Assembly (NCBI RefSeq): GCF_030209175.1
Contig: NZ_JARVSM010000001.1
Coordinates: 682,001 to 746,000 of the forward strand
DNA length: 64,000 nucleotides
Origin: Pseudomonas sp. efr-133-TYG-5
GTDB lineage: Bacteria > Pseudomonadota > Gammaproteobacteria > Pseudomonadales > Pseudomonadaceae
Direction of reading: 5' to 3'
Part shown: one piece after another, positions 20,301 through 29,225 of the stretch
How the letters are laid out: every line of letters begins with the position of its first letter
Position numbering within the stretch: position 1 is the stretch's first letter
The notes under the pieces: model-generated
The model's database searches: none
Told to the model about the DNA's origin: nothing
Seen by the model: the letters and a program-made list of their open reading frames with translations, nothing else
Position numbers and translations under genes: made by a program

Positions 20301-21200
20301 TATCGCCGTCAGCAACACCTGCCCCAGGTCCTCTGCGGACAGCGTCTGCCCGGGCTCGGCGCCGTACCAGTTGAGCAGCTCGATGTATTTGCGGGCATAG
20401 CCCTGGGCGACAGGCTGACGAATCAGTTGGCCGATCAGTTGCGCCGCGTTGTCATGCGTGGCCGCTGGCAGCTTGCTCTGCTCGTACAGCACATCGAGCA
20501 ATCGCTTTTTTGCCGGCACCAGTTGCGCCGTGACCTGGCGCACCGATTGCTGTTGCGCGGCGGTCAATACAACTTGCGAAGGTTGCTCTGCAACTAGTTG
20601 CGCCCAATAGGCTGTCAGCGGTTCGACCGCGGGTATTTCAAAGTCGAAAAAGTCGATCAGGCTTTTAACTTGCGCGAGGTTTTTCGGCACATCCAGATCA
20701 TGGAATCGCAACCACTGGTCAATCCCGACAAAGTCCTCGTATTGAATATATCCGCCACATTGTTGGGCAATATCGGCCAACCGTGAAAGTTGCTCCGGAA
20801 AACCGGTAATACGATGGAATGTGTTCGGCCCGGCAATCACTTTCCAGTCCAGCGTCGAGCGTTCCAGCACAGCGATTTCGCCGGCGCCCGTGACCCGCAC
20901 GTAATCGAGGGACTGCGGTTTTTGATCGCGGATCGTTTCAATCAGCAGCGTGTGCCTGAGCATCCGGTTCCACATGACACGGCCCGGCATGTAGACCTCA
21001 TGCAGCGAAGAGCCGGCCTTCAGGGCCAGTTCATAACCCTGCCAGCTGATGTCGCCCTGCTCGTCCTGTTCATCCAGCACGTCCTTCAATTGCTGGAGAA
21101 CCAGCACCCGTTCCTGTGCATCCGCCAGGTCGCGAACCTGCTGATCCTGGAGCGCTGCCATGGCGCGCTGACGAACTTTACCTGCAACTTCAATACTCAT
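17397..21200 (-). CDS. Very large toxin-like protein with C-terminal HExxH (aspzincin-like) domain
   Basis: Not a characterised protein that I recognise. It has 1267 residues, no signal peptide, and no recognisable repeat or secretion domain. A central hydrophobic, Ala/Gly-rich stretch (VDGVYGCAMDSIALVGAFAG and what follows) could insert into a membrane, as in large translocating toxins. Near the C-terminus, DDLIHEMFHGAADTADVSYA gives HExxH with His1155, Glu1156 and His1159, then Asp1166 and Tyr1169. That spacing resembles the aspzincin (M35) zinc-endopeptidase motif HExxH...GTxDxxYG. The size, hydrophobic middle and C-terminal hydrolase suggest an effector or insect/competitor-directed toxin, which is inference. 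The start at 21200 follows AAGGTGG. No immunity or secretion gene lies beside it. Confidence 0.7.
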   Translation of the reverse strand: MSIEVAGKVRQRAMAALQDQQVRDLADAQERVLVLQQLKDVLDEQDEQGDISWQGYELALKAGSSLHEVYMPGRVMWNRMLRHTLLIETIRDQKPQSLDYVRVTGAGEIAVLERSTLDWKVIAGPNTFHRITGFPEQLSRLADIAQQCGGYIQYEDFVGIDQWLRFHDLDVPKNLAQVKSLIDFFDFEIPAVEPLTAYWAQLVAEQPSQVVLTAAQQQSVRQVTAQLVPAKKRLLDVLYEQSKLPAATHDNAAQLIGQLIRQPVAQGYARKYIELLNWYGAEPGQTLSAEDLGQVLLTAILLDLNPFIGKANGRKSVGSFQLYEPSFVERPAFIALEALHGHLLSNQWVSAAAAPLAAHLLLAEIAPEFVVRQVPNTALLGSPGWVAFSRGVALVEAVSKGAACVMTHAQVMAYAALEPVSPAQEQLQALALIEPLVDWAILNAVITPQTLQQDKKAATERAVAAYQGYAEDFARITHAFAAPLPDRQAIARQALQQAAPDCDFLEAPLLFQRPGLYASPTAMSILDLHMSGDLTGGAWDLRGVHPTQPATDLLGAVSGRPKPAQAPVTSLFSRFPRLAELPANNIEFQRQLRAHLQTLDQAMLIQLQLALAQLPISDLEALLQSEISLFSVRDSAAFTRITPIGGPLVREEQVESQQGRDAATGRYGLILCFTARERVTCYELFRLRGEIRPNPALGKFLVDSGKLRGASRAEFKGDLKAHLTPATKERVPLDLRCYTEGVGDTQSSASSLAIIDKLAVLAAPQAFTRLAQSVYRNFSDPQLLRLVEFIVKTHPLISLDELQAIASKPTALEREREQGERTATYLLDLAVPFKKCVEDLASGEHNRIVDGVYGCAMDSIALVGAFAGAATKAASISAKAVSLGSKSARLAKLMVGTSIALFNPLDDVPAVLSGLGKLLHKGGLRLSKETQQLLALAKIQLGKTRAGQATQNVISASATATIGQGHWRPTGATGEARSVLAAREEFRWYALDRRGKPWGQPLGDFSYQAPGRFVRPFKTLPASYTRHFIEQSLPLARQKIDNAIQALTEHDFARERAVILRALMGSDPVDALDRMLKYLKTVRTDFAGASISNFLLDPFKDTDHLAAFNKAAYTLWKGARGGSDTPFIEVYSRNFNRHFIHSGFNQHVVADDLIHEMFHGAADTADVSYAQETRSETTHGQVLNVTPLLNLARGYLPLLATDGAAGYHASSRTFANADSLALTTALLSQLLSDKPTCLQNLALLSAAVETDRNASLTQPVLLTLNQA

Positions 21201-21336
21201 AAAACCACCTTGAATTAAATACCGCCGAATCATTCAGCGCGGCGCAAGATTACTTGGCAGCGCAGAACTTTCCAGGGTTAATTCATGAGTGGAATTTACC
21301 AGTAACTGGAAACAAAATCGGTTGTAACGCCAGACA

Positions 21337-22446
21337 CTAATCCATTAACCCCCAGCCTCCGGAAGTTTCATCAGGCGCACTGGCGGATTCTCTCTGCAAC
21401 TTGAGTGACAACTTCAGATTATTCAACGAGTCGGCATTCTTCAGTGCTTCTTCTTCGCTGATGACGCCTTCTCTGACCAGGGCATACAACGCCTGGTCGA
21501 ACGTCTGCATCCCCAACTGGACGGACTTTTCCATGATGCCCTTGAGTTCGCCCAGTTCATTGCGCCGGATCAGGTCGCCAATGGTCGGCGAGCCGAGCAT
21601 CACCTCCACAGCCGCCCGCCGCTGGCCATCGAGGGTGCGCACCAGGCGCTGCGACACGAACGCCTTGAGGTTGTTGCCCAGCGCATGCAGCAACTGCGGC
21701 CGGCGTTCTTCGGGAAACAAATTGACGATGCGTTCCAGCGCCTGGTTGGCGTTGTGCGCATGCAGCGTGGACAGCACCAGGTGCCCGGTGTCGGCGAAGT
21801 TCAGCGCGTGTTCCATGGTTTCGCGGTCACGGATTTCGCCGATCAGCACCACGTCGGGCGCCTGGCGCAGGGTGTTTTTCAGCGCGGCGTGGAAACTGCG
21901 GGTGTCGACACCGACTTCACGCTGATTGATGATCGAGCGCTTGTGCCGATGGATGTACTCGACCGGGTCCTCGATGGTGATGATGTGCCCGGGGCTGTGG
22001 CGATTGCGATGATCGATCAGCGCGGCCAGCGAGGTAGACTTGCCGGAGTCCGTGGCGCCGACGAACAGGATCAGGCCCTGTTTGAGCATCACCGTCTCCA
22101 GCAGCACCGGGGGCAGCTTGAGATCTTCGAAACGTGGAATGTCGAGCTTGACGTTGCGAATCACCATCGACACATCGTTGCGCTGCTTGAAGATATTAAG
22201 CCGGAAACGTCCGATGCCAGTGCGCGAGATGGCCAGGTTCATTTCCAGATCGCGGTCGAACTCTCGCCGCTGCTCGGCGTCCATCAGGGAGTTGGCGATG
22301 GCCGCCACTTCGCCGGGTTTGAACGGCCGCTCGCTCAATGCCGTCAGCACGCCGTCGATGCGCGCACTGGGCGGCGCACCGGTGGAGAGGAACAGATCGG
22401 AACCGTGCTGACTGGACAGGCGGATCAGTAACGCGTCGATTTCCAT
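21337..22446 (-). CDS. PilT/PilU-family type IV pilus retraction ATPase (orphan, PilU-like)
   Basis: Hexameric AAA+ secretion ATPase family, 369 residues. It contains HGSDLFLSTGAPPSARIDG (N-terminal PAS-like domain), Walker A GATDSGKST, the Asp box IITIEDPVEYIH, Walker B APDVVLIGEIRDRETM and the His box TGHLVLSTLHAHNA. It resembles PilU more than PilT: the C-terminal tail is long and the AIRNLIRE helix of PilT is not seen. No pilT or other pilus gene is adjacent, so it is a stand-alone paralogue whose partner must be elsewhere. It is divergent from the hybrid kinase gene. Confidence 0.85.
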   Translation of the reverse strand: MEIDALLIRLSSQHGSDLFLSTGAPPSARIDGVLTALSERPFKPGEVAAIANSLMDAEQRREFDRDLEMNLAISRTGIGRFRLNIFKQRNDVSMVIRNVKLDIPRFEDLKLPPVLLETVMLKQGLILFVGATDSGKSTSLAALIDHRNRHSPGHIITIEDPVEYIHRHKRSIINQREVGVDTRSFHAALKNTLRQAPDVVLIGEIRDRETMEHALNFADTGHLVLSTLHAHNANQALERIVNLFPEERRPQLLHALGNNLKAFVSQRLVRTLDGQRRAAVEVMLGSPTIGDLIRRNELGELKGIMEKSVQLGMQTFDQALYALVREGVISEEEALKNADSLNNLKLSLKLQRESASAPDETSGGWGLMD

Positions 22447-22568
22447 GGCAAAAAGCACCCACGAGGTTTTCAATGAACGAATTGGCCCGGTGCGGTGACG
22501 CAACGGGCCATATAGCGTCTACCGCTTGGTAACCATAGTAGACGCCGCCTCACCGACCGATTTTCAGG

Positions 22569-25115
22569 ATGGACGTGATGAACGCTGTACCGACCAACGA
22601 TGACGCCCAGGCATTGATCGCCCGCACCGACTGGAGCCGCACTCCACTGGGCGCCGCCGGCACCTGGCCGCAGAGCCTGCGCACCGCGGTGGACATCGTG
22701 ATTCACTCGCCAATGCCGATGCTGTTGCTGTGGGGGCCGCACCTGACGCAGATCTACAACAACGGCTTTGCGTTGCTTGCCGGCAGCAAGCATCCACACG
22801 CTTTCGGACAGCCCGCGCACCAGATCTGGCCGGAACTTCGCGACTTTACCGACCCGATCTACAGCGCCGTCCTGCAAGGCCAGGTGCGCACCTACAGCGA
22901 ACGGCGCTTCACCCTGCACCGCGACGGCCAGGATTCCGACTTCTGGCTCGACCTGACCTACAGCCCGATTCGCGATGAGCGCGCGCAGGTCGCCGGGATT
23001 CTGGTGACGGCGATCGAAACCAACGAACGCCGGCGCATTGCCCTCGAACTCAAGCAACGCTCGGAAGACAGCCTCAAGGCCCAGCACAAATCCGAAGAAC
23101 GCCTGCAACTGGCGCTGGCCGCCACCGACGCGGTCGGCACCTGGGATTGGGACATCGGCGAAGACCACTTCATCGCCGATGCGCATTTCGCCCAGTTGCA
23201 TGGCGTCGACCCGACGCTGGCCGACCAATTGCCGATAAGCGAATACCTGCAAGGCGTGCATCCGGAAGACCGCGCATTTGTCGCTCGCAGCATCCGTCAT
23301 TGCATCACCGAGGGCACCGAGTACGCCGAGGAATACCGCCTGTTGCAGCCTGACGGACAACTGCGCTGGGTGTTCGCCCGTGGCCGCTGCTACAAGGACC
23401 ATCATGGCCGGCCGATGCGTTTTCTCGGCGCCGCCCTCGACCTGACCGAGCGCAAACACACCGAACAGGCGTTGCGCCAGAGCCAGACCGAGCTGCAACT
23501 GATCATCAACGCCATGCCGATCCTGATCAGCTATGTCGACCATGAAGAACGCTTTCGCCTGAACAACGCCGCTTACCTCGACTGGTATGGCCTGACGCCG
23601 CAAGAGCTGTACGGCCGCACCATCCGCGAAGTGCTTGGCGAAGAAGGCTACTTCCTGCGCGCGCCGTACATCGCCGAGGCTCTGGCGGGCCGCGCCTGCT
23701 CATTCAACCTATACACGCCGCACCGCGACGGCAGCATCCGCCATGCGCTGATGAACTACGTGCCACGCCTCGGCCCGGACGGCGGGGTGAACGGTTTCTA
23801 CATCTTCGTGATCGACGAAACCGAACGCAAAAAGACCGAGGAAGCCCTGCGCAACCTCAACGAAACCCTCGAGGAACGGGTCAGTGCCCGCACCGAACAA
23901 CTGGCCCAGGCCAACCAGCGATTGCAGAACGAAATGTTCGAACGTGAGCGCGCCGAGGACGCCCTGCGGCACGCGCAAAAAATGGAAGCGGTCGGCCAGC
24001 TCACCGGCGGCATCGCCCATGACTTCAACAACATGCTCACCGGGATCATCGGCAGCCTCGACCTGATGCAGCGCTACATCGCCAATGGCCGTACCGACGA
24101 GATCGGTCGGTTTACCGAGGCAGCGGTGTCTTCGGCCAATCGCGCGGCGGCGCTGACGCACCGGTTGCTGGCGTTCTCGCGGCGCCAGTCGCTGGACCGC
24201 AAGACCCTCAACGTCAACGAACTGATCCAGTCGCTGGAAGACCTGATCCGCCGCACCAAGGGCGATCCGATCGAGCTCACCCTGCGTCTGGCCGACGAAC
24301 TGTGGCCGGTCAGCACCGACGTCAGCCAACTGGAAAACGCCCTGCTGAACCTGGTGATCAACGCCCGCGACGCCATGCCGGACGGCGGCGAACTGCTGAT
24401 CGAAAGCGCCAACGTCTACCTCGACGGCAACGACATCACCACGCTGGAGCCAGTCAAGGCCGGCGATTACGTGATGCTCGCGGTCAGCGACAACGGCACC
24501 GGCATGACGCCCTCGGTGCGTTCCAAGGCGTTCGACCCGTTCTTCACCACCAAGCCGATTGGCCAGGGCACGGGCCTGGGGCTGTCGATGATCTATGGTT
24601 TCGCCCAGCAGTCCGGCGGGCACGTCAGCCTCGACAGCCTGCCCGGCCAGGGCACCTGCGTGCGCCTGTACCTGCCACGCCTGCATGCGCTGGAGAGCCC
24701 GGCCGACGCCGAGGAACCGCTGAACGAGGCACCTGCCGTCGCCTGCGGGGAAACCGTGGTGGTGGTCGAGGACGATCCGGCCGTGCGCATGCTGGTCCTC
24801 GATCTGCTCAAGGAACTGGGCTACAGCGCCCATGAAGCCGCGGACGCGAAAAGCGCCCTGCCCCTGCTCGAGTCAGACATGCGGGTCGACCTGCTGGTGA
24901 CCGATGTCGGCCTGCCGGGCATGAACGGCCGGCAACTGGCGGAGATCGCCCGGCAGAACCGGCCGGGCCTCAAAGTGCTGTTCATGACCGGTTACGCGCA
25001 GAAGGCCGCCGAGCGCCAGGGCTTTCTCGAGGACGGCATGGACATGGTTGCCAAACCGTTTTCCATCGAGCTGCTGGCCAGCAAGATCCGCACGATGATC
25101 AGCCAAACACCGTGA
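22569..25115 (+). CDS. Soluble hybrid sensor histidine kinase with three PAS domains
   Basis: Protein of 848 residues without membrane helices, so a cytoplasmic sensor. Domain order: PAS (about 40-150), PAS/PAC (about 180-295, [16 protein letters not shown] and [17 protein letters not shown]), PAS (about 305-420), a coiled coil (425-470), HisKA with His484 in GGIAHDFNN, HATPase with [14 protein letters not shown] and [12 protein letters not shown], and a C-terminal receiver with Asp779 in [10 protein letters not shown] and Lys in MVAKPFS. The HDFNN box places it in the HWE-neighbouring NtrB-like kinase group common in pseudomonads. The signal and output partner are unknown. It may feed a phosphorelay through a separate Hpt protein. 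Confidence 0.92.
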   Translation: MDVMNAVPTNDDAQALIARTDWSRTPLGAAGTWPQSLRTAVDIVIHSPMPMLLLWGPHLTQIYNNGFALLAGSKHPHAFGQPAHQIWPELRDFTDPIYSAVLQGQVRTYSERRFTLHRDGQDSDFWLDLTYSPIRDERAQVAGILVTAIETNERRRIALELKQRSEDSLKAQHKSEERLQLALAATDAVGTWDWDIGEDHFIADAHFAQLHGVDPTLADQLPISEYLQGVHPEDRAFVARSIRHCITEGTEYAEEYRLLQPDGQLRWVFARGRCYKDHHGRPMRFLGAALDLTERKHTEQALRQSQTELQLIINAMPILISYVDHEERFRLNNAAYLDWYGLTPQELYGRTIREVLGEEGYFLRAPYIAEALAGRACSFNLYTPHRDGSIRHALMNYVPRLGPDGGVNGFYIFVIDETERKKTEEALRNLNETLEERVSARTEQLAQANQRLQNEMFERERAEDALRHAQKMEAVGQLTGGIAHDFNNMLTGIIGSLDLMQRYIANGRTDEIGRFTEAAVSSANRAAALTHRLLAFSRRQSLDRKTLNVNELIQSLEDLIRRTKGDPIELTLRLADELWPVSTDVSQLENALLNLVINARDAMPDGGELLIESANVYLDGNDITTLEPVKAGDYVMLAVSDNGTGMTPSVRSKAFDPFFTTKPIGQGTGLGLSMIYGFAQQSGGHVSLDSLPGQGTCVRLYLPRLHALESPADAEEPLNEAPAVACGETVVVVEDDPAVRMLVLDLLKELGYSAHEAADAKSALPLLESDMRVDLLVTDVGLPGMNGRQLAEIARQNRPGLKVLFMTGYAQKAAERQGFLEDGMDMVAKPFSIELLASKIRTMISQTP

Positions 25116-25166
25116 CTTGAGGCATAATCCGCGCCCCCGCCGTCACCCCGCTACAGGTATTGCACG

Positions 25167-25442
25167 ATGAAAGCCCAAGCCCGCCACATTCTGGTGAAAA
25201 CCGCCGAAGAGGCCGAACAGCTCAAACAACGCATCGCCAAGGGCGAAGCGTTCGACGTGCTGGCGAAGAAATTCTCCACCTGCCCGTCCGGCAAACGCGG
25301 TGGCGATCTGGGCGAAGTGCGCCCGGGGCAGATGGTCGGTGCGATTGACGCGGTGATCTTCAAGAAGCCGCTGCGCACGGTGCATGGGCCGATCAAAAGC
25401 AAGTTCGGCTATCACCTGGTGCAGGTGTTTTTTCGCGATTGA
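25167..25442 (+). CDS. Peptidyl-prolyl cis-trans isomerase, parvulin type (second copy)
   Basis: Single-domain parvulin of 91 residues, paralogous to the one at 5418-5699. It shares ARHILV, STCPSGKRGGDLGEVRPGQMV and KFGYHLVQV. It has a more basic N-terminal half (KTAEEAEQLKQRIAKGE). It lies 51 bases after the kinase gene and could be co-transcribed with it, or have its own promoter. Confidence 0.94.
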   Translation: MKAQARHILVKTAEEAEQLKQRIAKGEAFDVLAKKFSTCPSGKRGGDLGEVRPGQMVGAIDAVIFKKPLRTVHGPIKSKFGYHLVQVFFRD

Positions 25443-25462
25443 CTGCCTGGCCTTCGGGCCTC

Positions 25463-25533
25463 TTCGCGAGCAGGCGCGCGCTCACAATGTCCGCGTAAGA
25501 CACACAACCCGTGGCAGCGGGCTCGCCCGCGAA
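25463..25533. repeat. Degenerate REPIN
   Basis: GTGGCAGCGGGCTCGCCCGC at 25511-25530 is a clear REP arm. A decayed opposite arm, TTCGCGAGCAGGCGCGCGCT, is at about 25463-25482. It lies between convergent genes, the usual place for these elements. Confidence 0.65.
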
Positions 25534-25563
25534 CCGCTTGCGCAGCAATCGGCCATTCAGCGC

Positions 25564-26496
25564 TTACTTGGGGATCAACGCCCCCGGCACCTGAATCACC
25601 CGACTCGCCAGCAAATGCCCCGCCTGCGCCGCCTCCACCGGGCTCCCTCCCAGCAACCGCCTGGCCAGATACGCCGCACTGAACGAATCCCCCGCCGCCG
25701 TCGTATCCACGACCCTTGCAACCTTCTGCGCTGGCACCTCGAACGTCTCGCCATCACAACGGATCAGACACGCCTCGGCGCCGCGCTTGAGCACCACCTC
25801 CGGCGTACCGATTTGCGCGTACGCATCAAATACCGCCGCGCTGTCGGCAAAATGGAACAGCGCCTGTTCGTCATCCACGGTCAGCAACGCCAGGTCGATG
25901 TGCGGCAACACGCTGCGGTAGGCTGCACGCGCCTCTTCCTGTGAGGCCCACAGACGTGGCCGGTAGTTGTTGTCGAAGACGATCCGCGCATCGCGCTGGC
26001 GGGCTTCGATCAGGGTCTGGATGAGCTTCTCGCGGCCTTGCGCGCCGAGCACCGCCAGGGTAATACCGCTGAAATACAACACATCGTAATCCGCCAACGC
26101 CGCCAGGACCGGCTCCGCCGCCGGGGTGGTGAAACAGTCGCGGACCGCCGCTTCATTGCGCCAGTAGAGGAAACGCCGCTCGCCGTTGGCATCGGTCTGA
26201 ATGCAGTACAGGCCCGGCAAACGACCGGGCAGACGCTGCACCCATTCCAGGCCAATGCCTTCTTCGGCCCAGCTCTGGCACATGGCGTCGCTGAAACTGT
26301 CGTCGCCGAGCGCGGTGACGTAATCGACCTGGGCCTTGTCGCCGAGGGCACGGGACAGGTACACCGCGGTGTTCAAGGTGTCGCCGCCGAAGCTTTGCTG
26401 CAGGCTGCCGTCGGCGCGCTGCTGCAGTTCGATCATGCACTCGCCGATCAGGGCGATGCGCGGGGTGTTCGGGCCCAGGGGGCTGAGGCTGGTCAT
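25564..26496 (-). CDS. kdgK: 2-keto-3-deoxygluconate kinase (PfkB family)
   Basis: Ribokinase/PfkB-fold sugar kinase of 310 residues expected to phosphorylate 2-keto-3-deoxygluconate (KDG) to KDPG for the Entner-Doudoroff aldolase. Features: IALIGECMIELQ at the N-terminus, FGGDTLNTAVYLSRAL, and the PfkB signature DTTAAGDSFSAAYLARRLL with the catalytic Asp. It is the last gene of a minus-strand unit containing an IclR regulator, a PLP ammonia-lyase-like enzyme and an ABC importer. KDG is therefore likely to arise from the imported compound. The start at 26496 gives the normal family length; the ribosome binding site is weak. Confidence 0.9.
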   Translation of the reverse strand: MTSLSPLGPNTPRIALIGECMIELQQRADGSLQQSFGGDTLNTAVYLSRALGDKAQVDYVTALGDDSFSDAMCQSWAEEGIGLEWVQRLPGRLPGLYCIQTDANGERRFLYWRNEAAVRDCFTTPAAEPVLAALADYDVLYFSGITLAVLGAQGREKLIQTLIEARQRDARIVFDNNYRPRLWASQEEARAAYRSVLPHIDLALLTVDDEQALFHFADSAAVFDAYAQIGTPEVVLKRGAEACLIRCDGETFEVPAQKVARVVDTTAAGDSFSAAYLARRLLGGSPVEAAQAGHLLASRVIQVPGALIPK

Positions 26497-26587
26497 CGGC
26501 TGGCGTCTCTGCTGATTCGGTGGTGGTTGATTCGGCCTCATCGCTGGCACGCCAGCGCCCACACGATCTTCACAGTTCATGAGATCC

Positions 26588-26612
26588 CTGTGGGAGCTGG
26601 CTTGCCGGCGAT
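26588..26612. repeat. Single REP element
   Basis: CTGTGGGAGCTGGCTTGCCG (26588-26607) and following bases match one arm of the Pseudomonas REP family. It lies in the 139-base spacer between the PLP enzyme gene and kdgK. Confidence 0.7.
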
Positions 26613-26635
26613 TGGCCGCAACGCGGTCTCAAGTC

Positions 26636-27853
26636 TTAGAAACAGGTGTCCATGGTCTCGACCACCGCCAACTGCTCATCCACCAGCAGCCCCACCCGCC
26701 ATTTGTCGAAGGTCAGGCACGGGTGCGAGGTGCCGAAGGAAATGATGTCGCCGACCCGCAGCTGCACGCCCGGCGCCACGCTCATGAACGCGTGCTGATC
26801 CATCACCGCCGTCACTTTGCAGGCGCCGACATCGTCGCCCACCGCCGGCAACACGCCCGCCTTGTAACGCAGCAGCGGTACCGGCAGGCCGGCGTCGTAG
26901 GCGACGTCACGCTTGCCCAGGGCAATCACCGCGAATCCTGGCTCCGGCAACGACTGCACGTGTGCCCAGACCTCCAGCGCCGGGCGCAGGCCTTCATGCA
27001 GGTCGCTGCGCCGATCGAGCACGCAGCATTGCGCTTCCTTGTAGATGCCGTGGTCGTGAGCCACGTAGCTGCCCGGACGCAACACACTGAGGAAACGGCC
27101 ACTGGCATTCTGCGCTTCGAACGACTCGGCGATCAGGTCGTACCACGCCGAGCCCGAGGCGGTGATGATCGGTTTGCCGATGGCGAAGGCGCCGCTGTCC
27201 TGCAACTGCACGGCCAGGCGCACCAGCGAATCGGCGAACGCCCGAATGCCGCTGACGGCATGATCGCCATGGATCACCCCTTCGTAACCTTCGATGCCGG
27301 TCAGGGCCAGGGCCGGTTGCGCCGCGATGGCCTTGGCCAGCGCGATGACTTCCTGCTCGCTGCGGCAGCCGCAGCGACCGCCGACCACGCCGTATTCGAT
27401 CATCACGTTCAGGCGCACCCCGCGCGAGGCGAAGTAGGCGCCGAGGTCGGCGACGTTGTCCGGGTGATCGACCATGCAATAGAAATCGAATGTCGGATCG
27501 GCGAGCAGATCGGCAATCAGGGCCATGTTCGGCGTGCCCACCAACTGGTTGGCCATCAGCACCCGGCGTACGCCATGGGCATAGGCCGCGCGGGTCTGCG
27601 TGGCGCTGGCCAGGGTGATGCCCCAGGCGCCGGCGTCGAGCTGACGGCGAAACAGGGCCGGGGTCATGCTGGTCTTGCCGTGGGGCGCCAGTTCCGCGCC
27701 GCTGTCGCTGACGAACTTCTGCATCCAGTGGATGTTGTGCGCCAGCGCGTCGCGGTGCAGCACCAGCGCCGGCAGGCTGACGTCGCGCACCAGGTGCGCG
27801 CCGATGGCGGCATCACCCTTGTCCACGGCAGCGGTATTGTTGGCAGTCGTCAT
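26636..27853 (-). CDS. PLP-dependent amino acid deaminase / D-serine dehydratase-like enzyme
   Basis: Fold-type III PLP enzyme of 405 residues, with an alanine-racemase-like N-terminal barrel plus the C-terminal D-serine dehydratase-like domain. The PLP lysine is Lys60 in APHGKTSM. The zinc-binding pair His-x-Cys of this family is seen in GTSHPCLTFDKW. Such enzymes eliminate ammonia from beta-hydroxy D-amino acids, or cleave them. The neighbours KdgK, RidA and a polar amino acid ABC importer fit a dehydratase releasing ammonia and KDG. D-glucosaminate dehydratase, long known as an activity in P. fluorescens, is an attractive but unproven assignment. Confidence 0.85.
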   Translation of the reverse strand: MTTANNTAAVDKGDAAIGAHLVRDVSLPALVLHRDALAHNIHWMQKFVSDSGAELAPHGKTSMTPALFRRQLDAGAWGITLASATQTRAAYAHGVRRVLMANQLVGTPNMALIADLLADPTFDFYCMVDHPDNVADLGAYFASRGVRLNVMIEYGVVGGRCGCRSEQEVIALAKAIAAQPALALTGIEGYEGVIHGDHAVSGIRAFADSLVRLAVQLQDSGAFAIGKPIITASGSAWYDLIAESFEAQNASGRFLSVLRPGSYVAHDHGIYKEAQCCVLDRRSDLHEGLRPALEVWAHVQSLPEPGFAVIALGKRDVAYDAGLPVPLLRYKAGVLPAVGDDVGACKVTAVMDQHAFMSVAPGVQLRVGDIISFGTSHPCLTFDKWRVGLLVDEQLAVVETMDTCF

Positions 27854-27893
27854 GGTCGAACTCCTCGGATTCGCGTCCGCTGGCGGTCGCGGT

Positions 27894-28658
27894 CTATTCG
27901 TTGATCCGCCGGGCGAGGCTGTTGGCGCTCTCGATCAGGACCCGGCGGTAGTCGTGGTAATTGTTCCTGGCATCGGCGCGCGGCGCGACAATGCACAGGG
28001 TGCAGATGGCCACGCCGTTCGGGTCTTTGACCGGGGCGGCGAAGCAATGGGTAAAGGTGTCGGCCACGCTGTCGAAGGAAAAAAATCCGTCGATGCCGGC
28101 CTGACGGATTTCCTTGAGAAACGTCTCCATCGGCAGGCGTTCTCCGTCCGGCAGGATGAAGTCGTCCGGATCGATCAGGTCGCTGATCTGCTGATCGCTC
28201 AAGTGCGCCAGCAGCAGGCGCCCGGAAGCGGTCCACGGAATCGGCGCGTTCTCGCCGATGTCCGAGGAAATACGAAAGTGCCGCTCGCCCTCCTTCATCA
28301 GCGCCACCGTGTATTTGCGCCCGTTGAGCAGGCACATCTGCGCGGTCTCGCGGGTCTGGCTGACGATCTCCTGCAACGCGTGGTCGGCCTCGCGACTGAG
28401 GTCGAAATGGCGCAGGTGGGCCTGGCCGAGGAAATACAATTGACGGCCGAGGTAGACGTGCCCCTCCTTGCCCACCGGCTCGAGAATGCGCCGCTCGAGC
28501 AGCGACGCGACCAGCTCGTAGACCGTCGATTTCGGGCTGCCAATGCCGTTGGCGATGTCGTTCGGACGCAACGGCTGGCCGATTTCCTTGAGGAAATCGA
28601 GGATATCGAACGCCCGGTCCAGACCGCGGGCCCGGCGTTTGATGGTGTCTTCGGTCAT
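27894..28658 (-). CDS. IclR-family transcriptional regulator
   Basis: 254 residues with an N-terminal winged HTH (RAFDILDFLKEIGQPLRPNDIANGIGSPKSTVYELVASLLERR) and a C-terminal IclR effector-binding domain (about 75-250, WTASGRLLLAHLSDQQ and DSVADTFTHCFAAPVKDPNG). It is embedded in the operon it probably controls, between ridA and the PLP enzyme gene. A TTCCG-centred palindrome upstream of the substrate-binding protein gene (32280-32295) is the best candidate operator. The start at 28658 gives MTEDTIKRRARGLDRA; an ATG five codons earlier is possible. Confidence 0.92.
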   Translation of the reverse strand: MTEDTIKRRARGLDRAFDILDFLKEIGQPLRPNDIANGIGSPKSTVYELVASLLERRILEPVGKEGHVYLGRQLYFLGQAHLRHFDLSREADHALQEIVSQTRETAQMCLLNGRKYTVALMKEGERHFRISSDIGENAPIPWTASGRLLLAHLSDQQISDLIDPDDFILPDGERLPMETFLKEIRQAGIDGFFSFDSVADTFTHCFAAPVKDPNGVAICTLCIVAPRADARNNYHDYRRVLIESANSLARRINE

Positions 28659-28723
28659 GTCAGTGGTTCCCATTCAAAGTGCCGGGAGTTTATCGCGAGT
28701 ATTTCGTCGCTTGGTAAGTCGCT

Positions 28724-28790
28724 TTCGCGAACAGGCTCGCTCCCCCTGGGGATTGCAGTTCAAATGGGGCAGCGAGCCTGCTCGCGAAGA
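28724..28790. repeat. REPIN, divergent variant
   Basis: TTTCGCGAACAGGCTCGCTC from 28724 and the inverse arm GCAGCGAGCCTGCTCGCGAA ending at 28789 form a REP pair separated by about 22 bases. The sequence class differs from the element at 12886. It separates ridA from the iclR-type gene within the unit. Confidence 0.75.
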
Positions 28791-28804
28791 AGTCAGCACA
28801 GCTT

Positions 28805-29194
28805 TCAGGGCTTCTTCTTGTAGGCGATGCAATCGATCTCGACTTTGCAATCGACCATCATGCTCGCCTGCACACAGGCCCGCGCCGGGGCGTGCTCAGG
28901 CTTGAAGTACTCGCCGAAAACCTTGTTGAAGCTGCTGAAATCCCGCGGATCGTCCAGCCACACGCCGGCACGCACCACGTCTTCGAGGCCGTAACCGGCC
29001 TCTTCGAGAATCGCGATCAGGTTCTTCATGGTCTGGTGGGTCTGCTCGACAATGCCACCGACAATAATCTCGCCATCCACCGCCGGGACCTGGCCGGAGA
29101 CGTGCAGCCAACCGTCCGCTTCGACGGCGCGCGCGAAGGGCCGTGGCTGGCCGCCAGCGGCGGTGCTGCCGGTGCCGTAACGAGTAATGCTCAT
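28805..29194 (-). CDS. RidA-family enamine/imine deaminase
   Basis: A 129-residue YjgF/YER057c/UK114-fold protein. RidA hydrolyses reactive 2-aminoacrylate-type enamines and imines released by PLP dehydratases. Visible are GWLHVSGQVPAVDGEI, the conserved Arg in HAPARACVQASMM, and VEIDCIAY. Its place between the ABC importer and the PLP deaminase genes fits a role in speeding release of the deaminated product. Confidence 0.9.
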   Translation of the reverse strand: MSITRYGTGSTAAGGQPRPFARAVEADGWLHVSGQVPAVDGEIIVGGIVEQTHQTMKNLIAILEEAGYGLEDVVRAGVWLDDPRDFSSFNKVFGEYFKPEHAPARACVQASMMVDCKVEIDCIAYKKKP

Positions 29195-29225
29195 GGATGT
29201 TTCTCCTGCTTGAAAAAGTGAAAAG

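Noticed and set aside
23709..24833. 374-codon minus-strand frame opposite the hybrid kinase
   Set aside because: It lies entirely inside the HisKA/HATPase coding region, has no ribosome binding site or motif, and follows the third-position GC pattern of the real gene.
26579..27904. 441-codon plus-strand frame opposite the PLP enzyme gene
   Set aside because: The minus-strand frame has PLP lysine and zinc motifs and fits the operon. The plus frame has neither.
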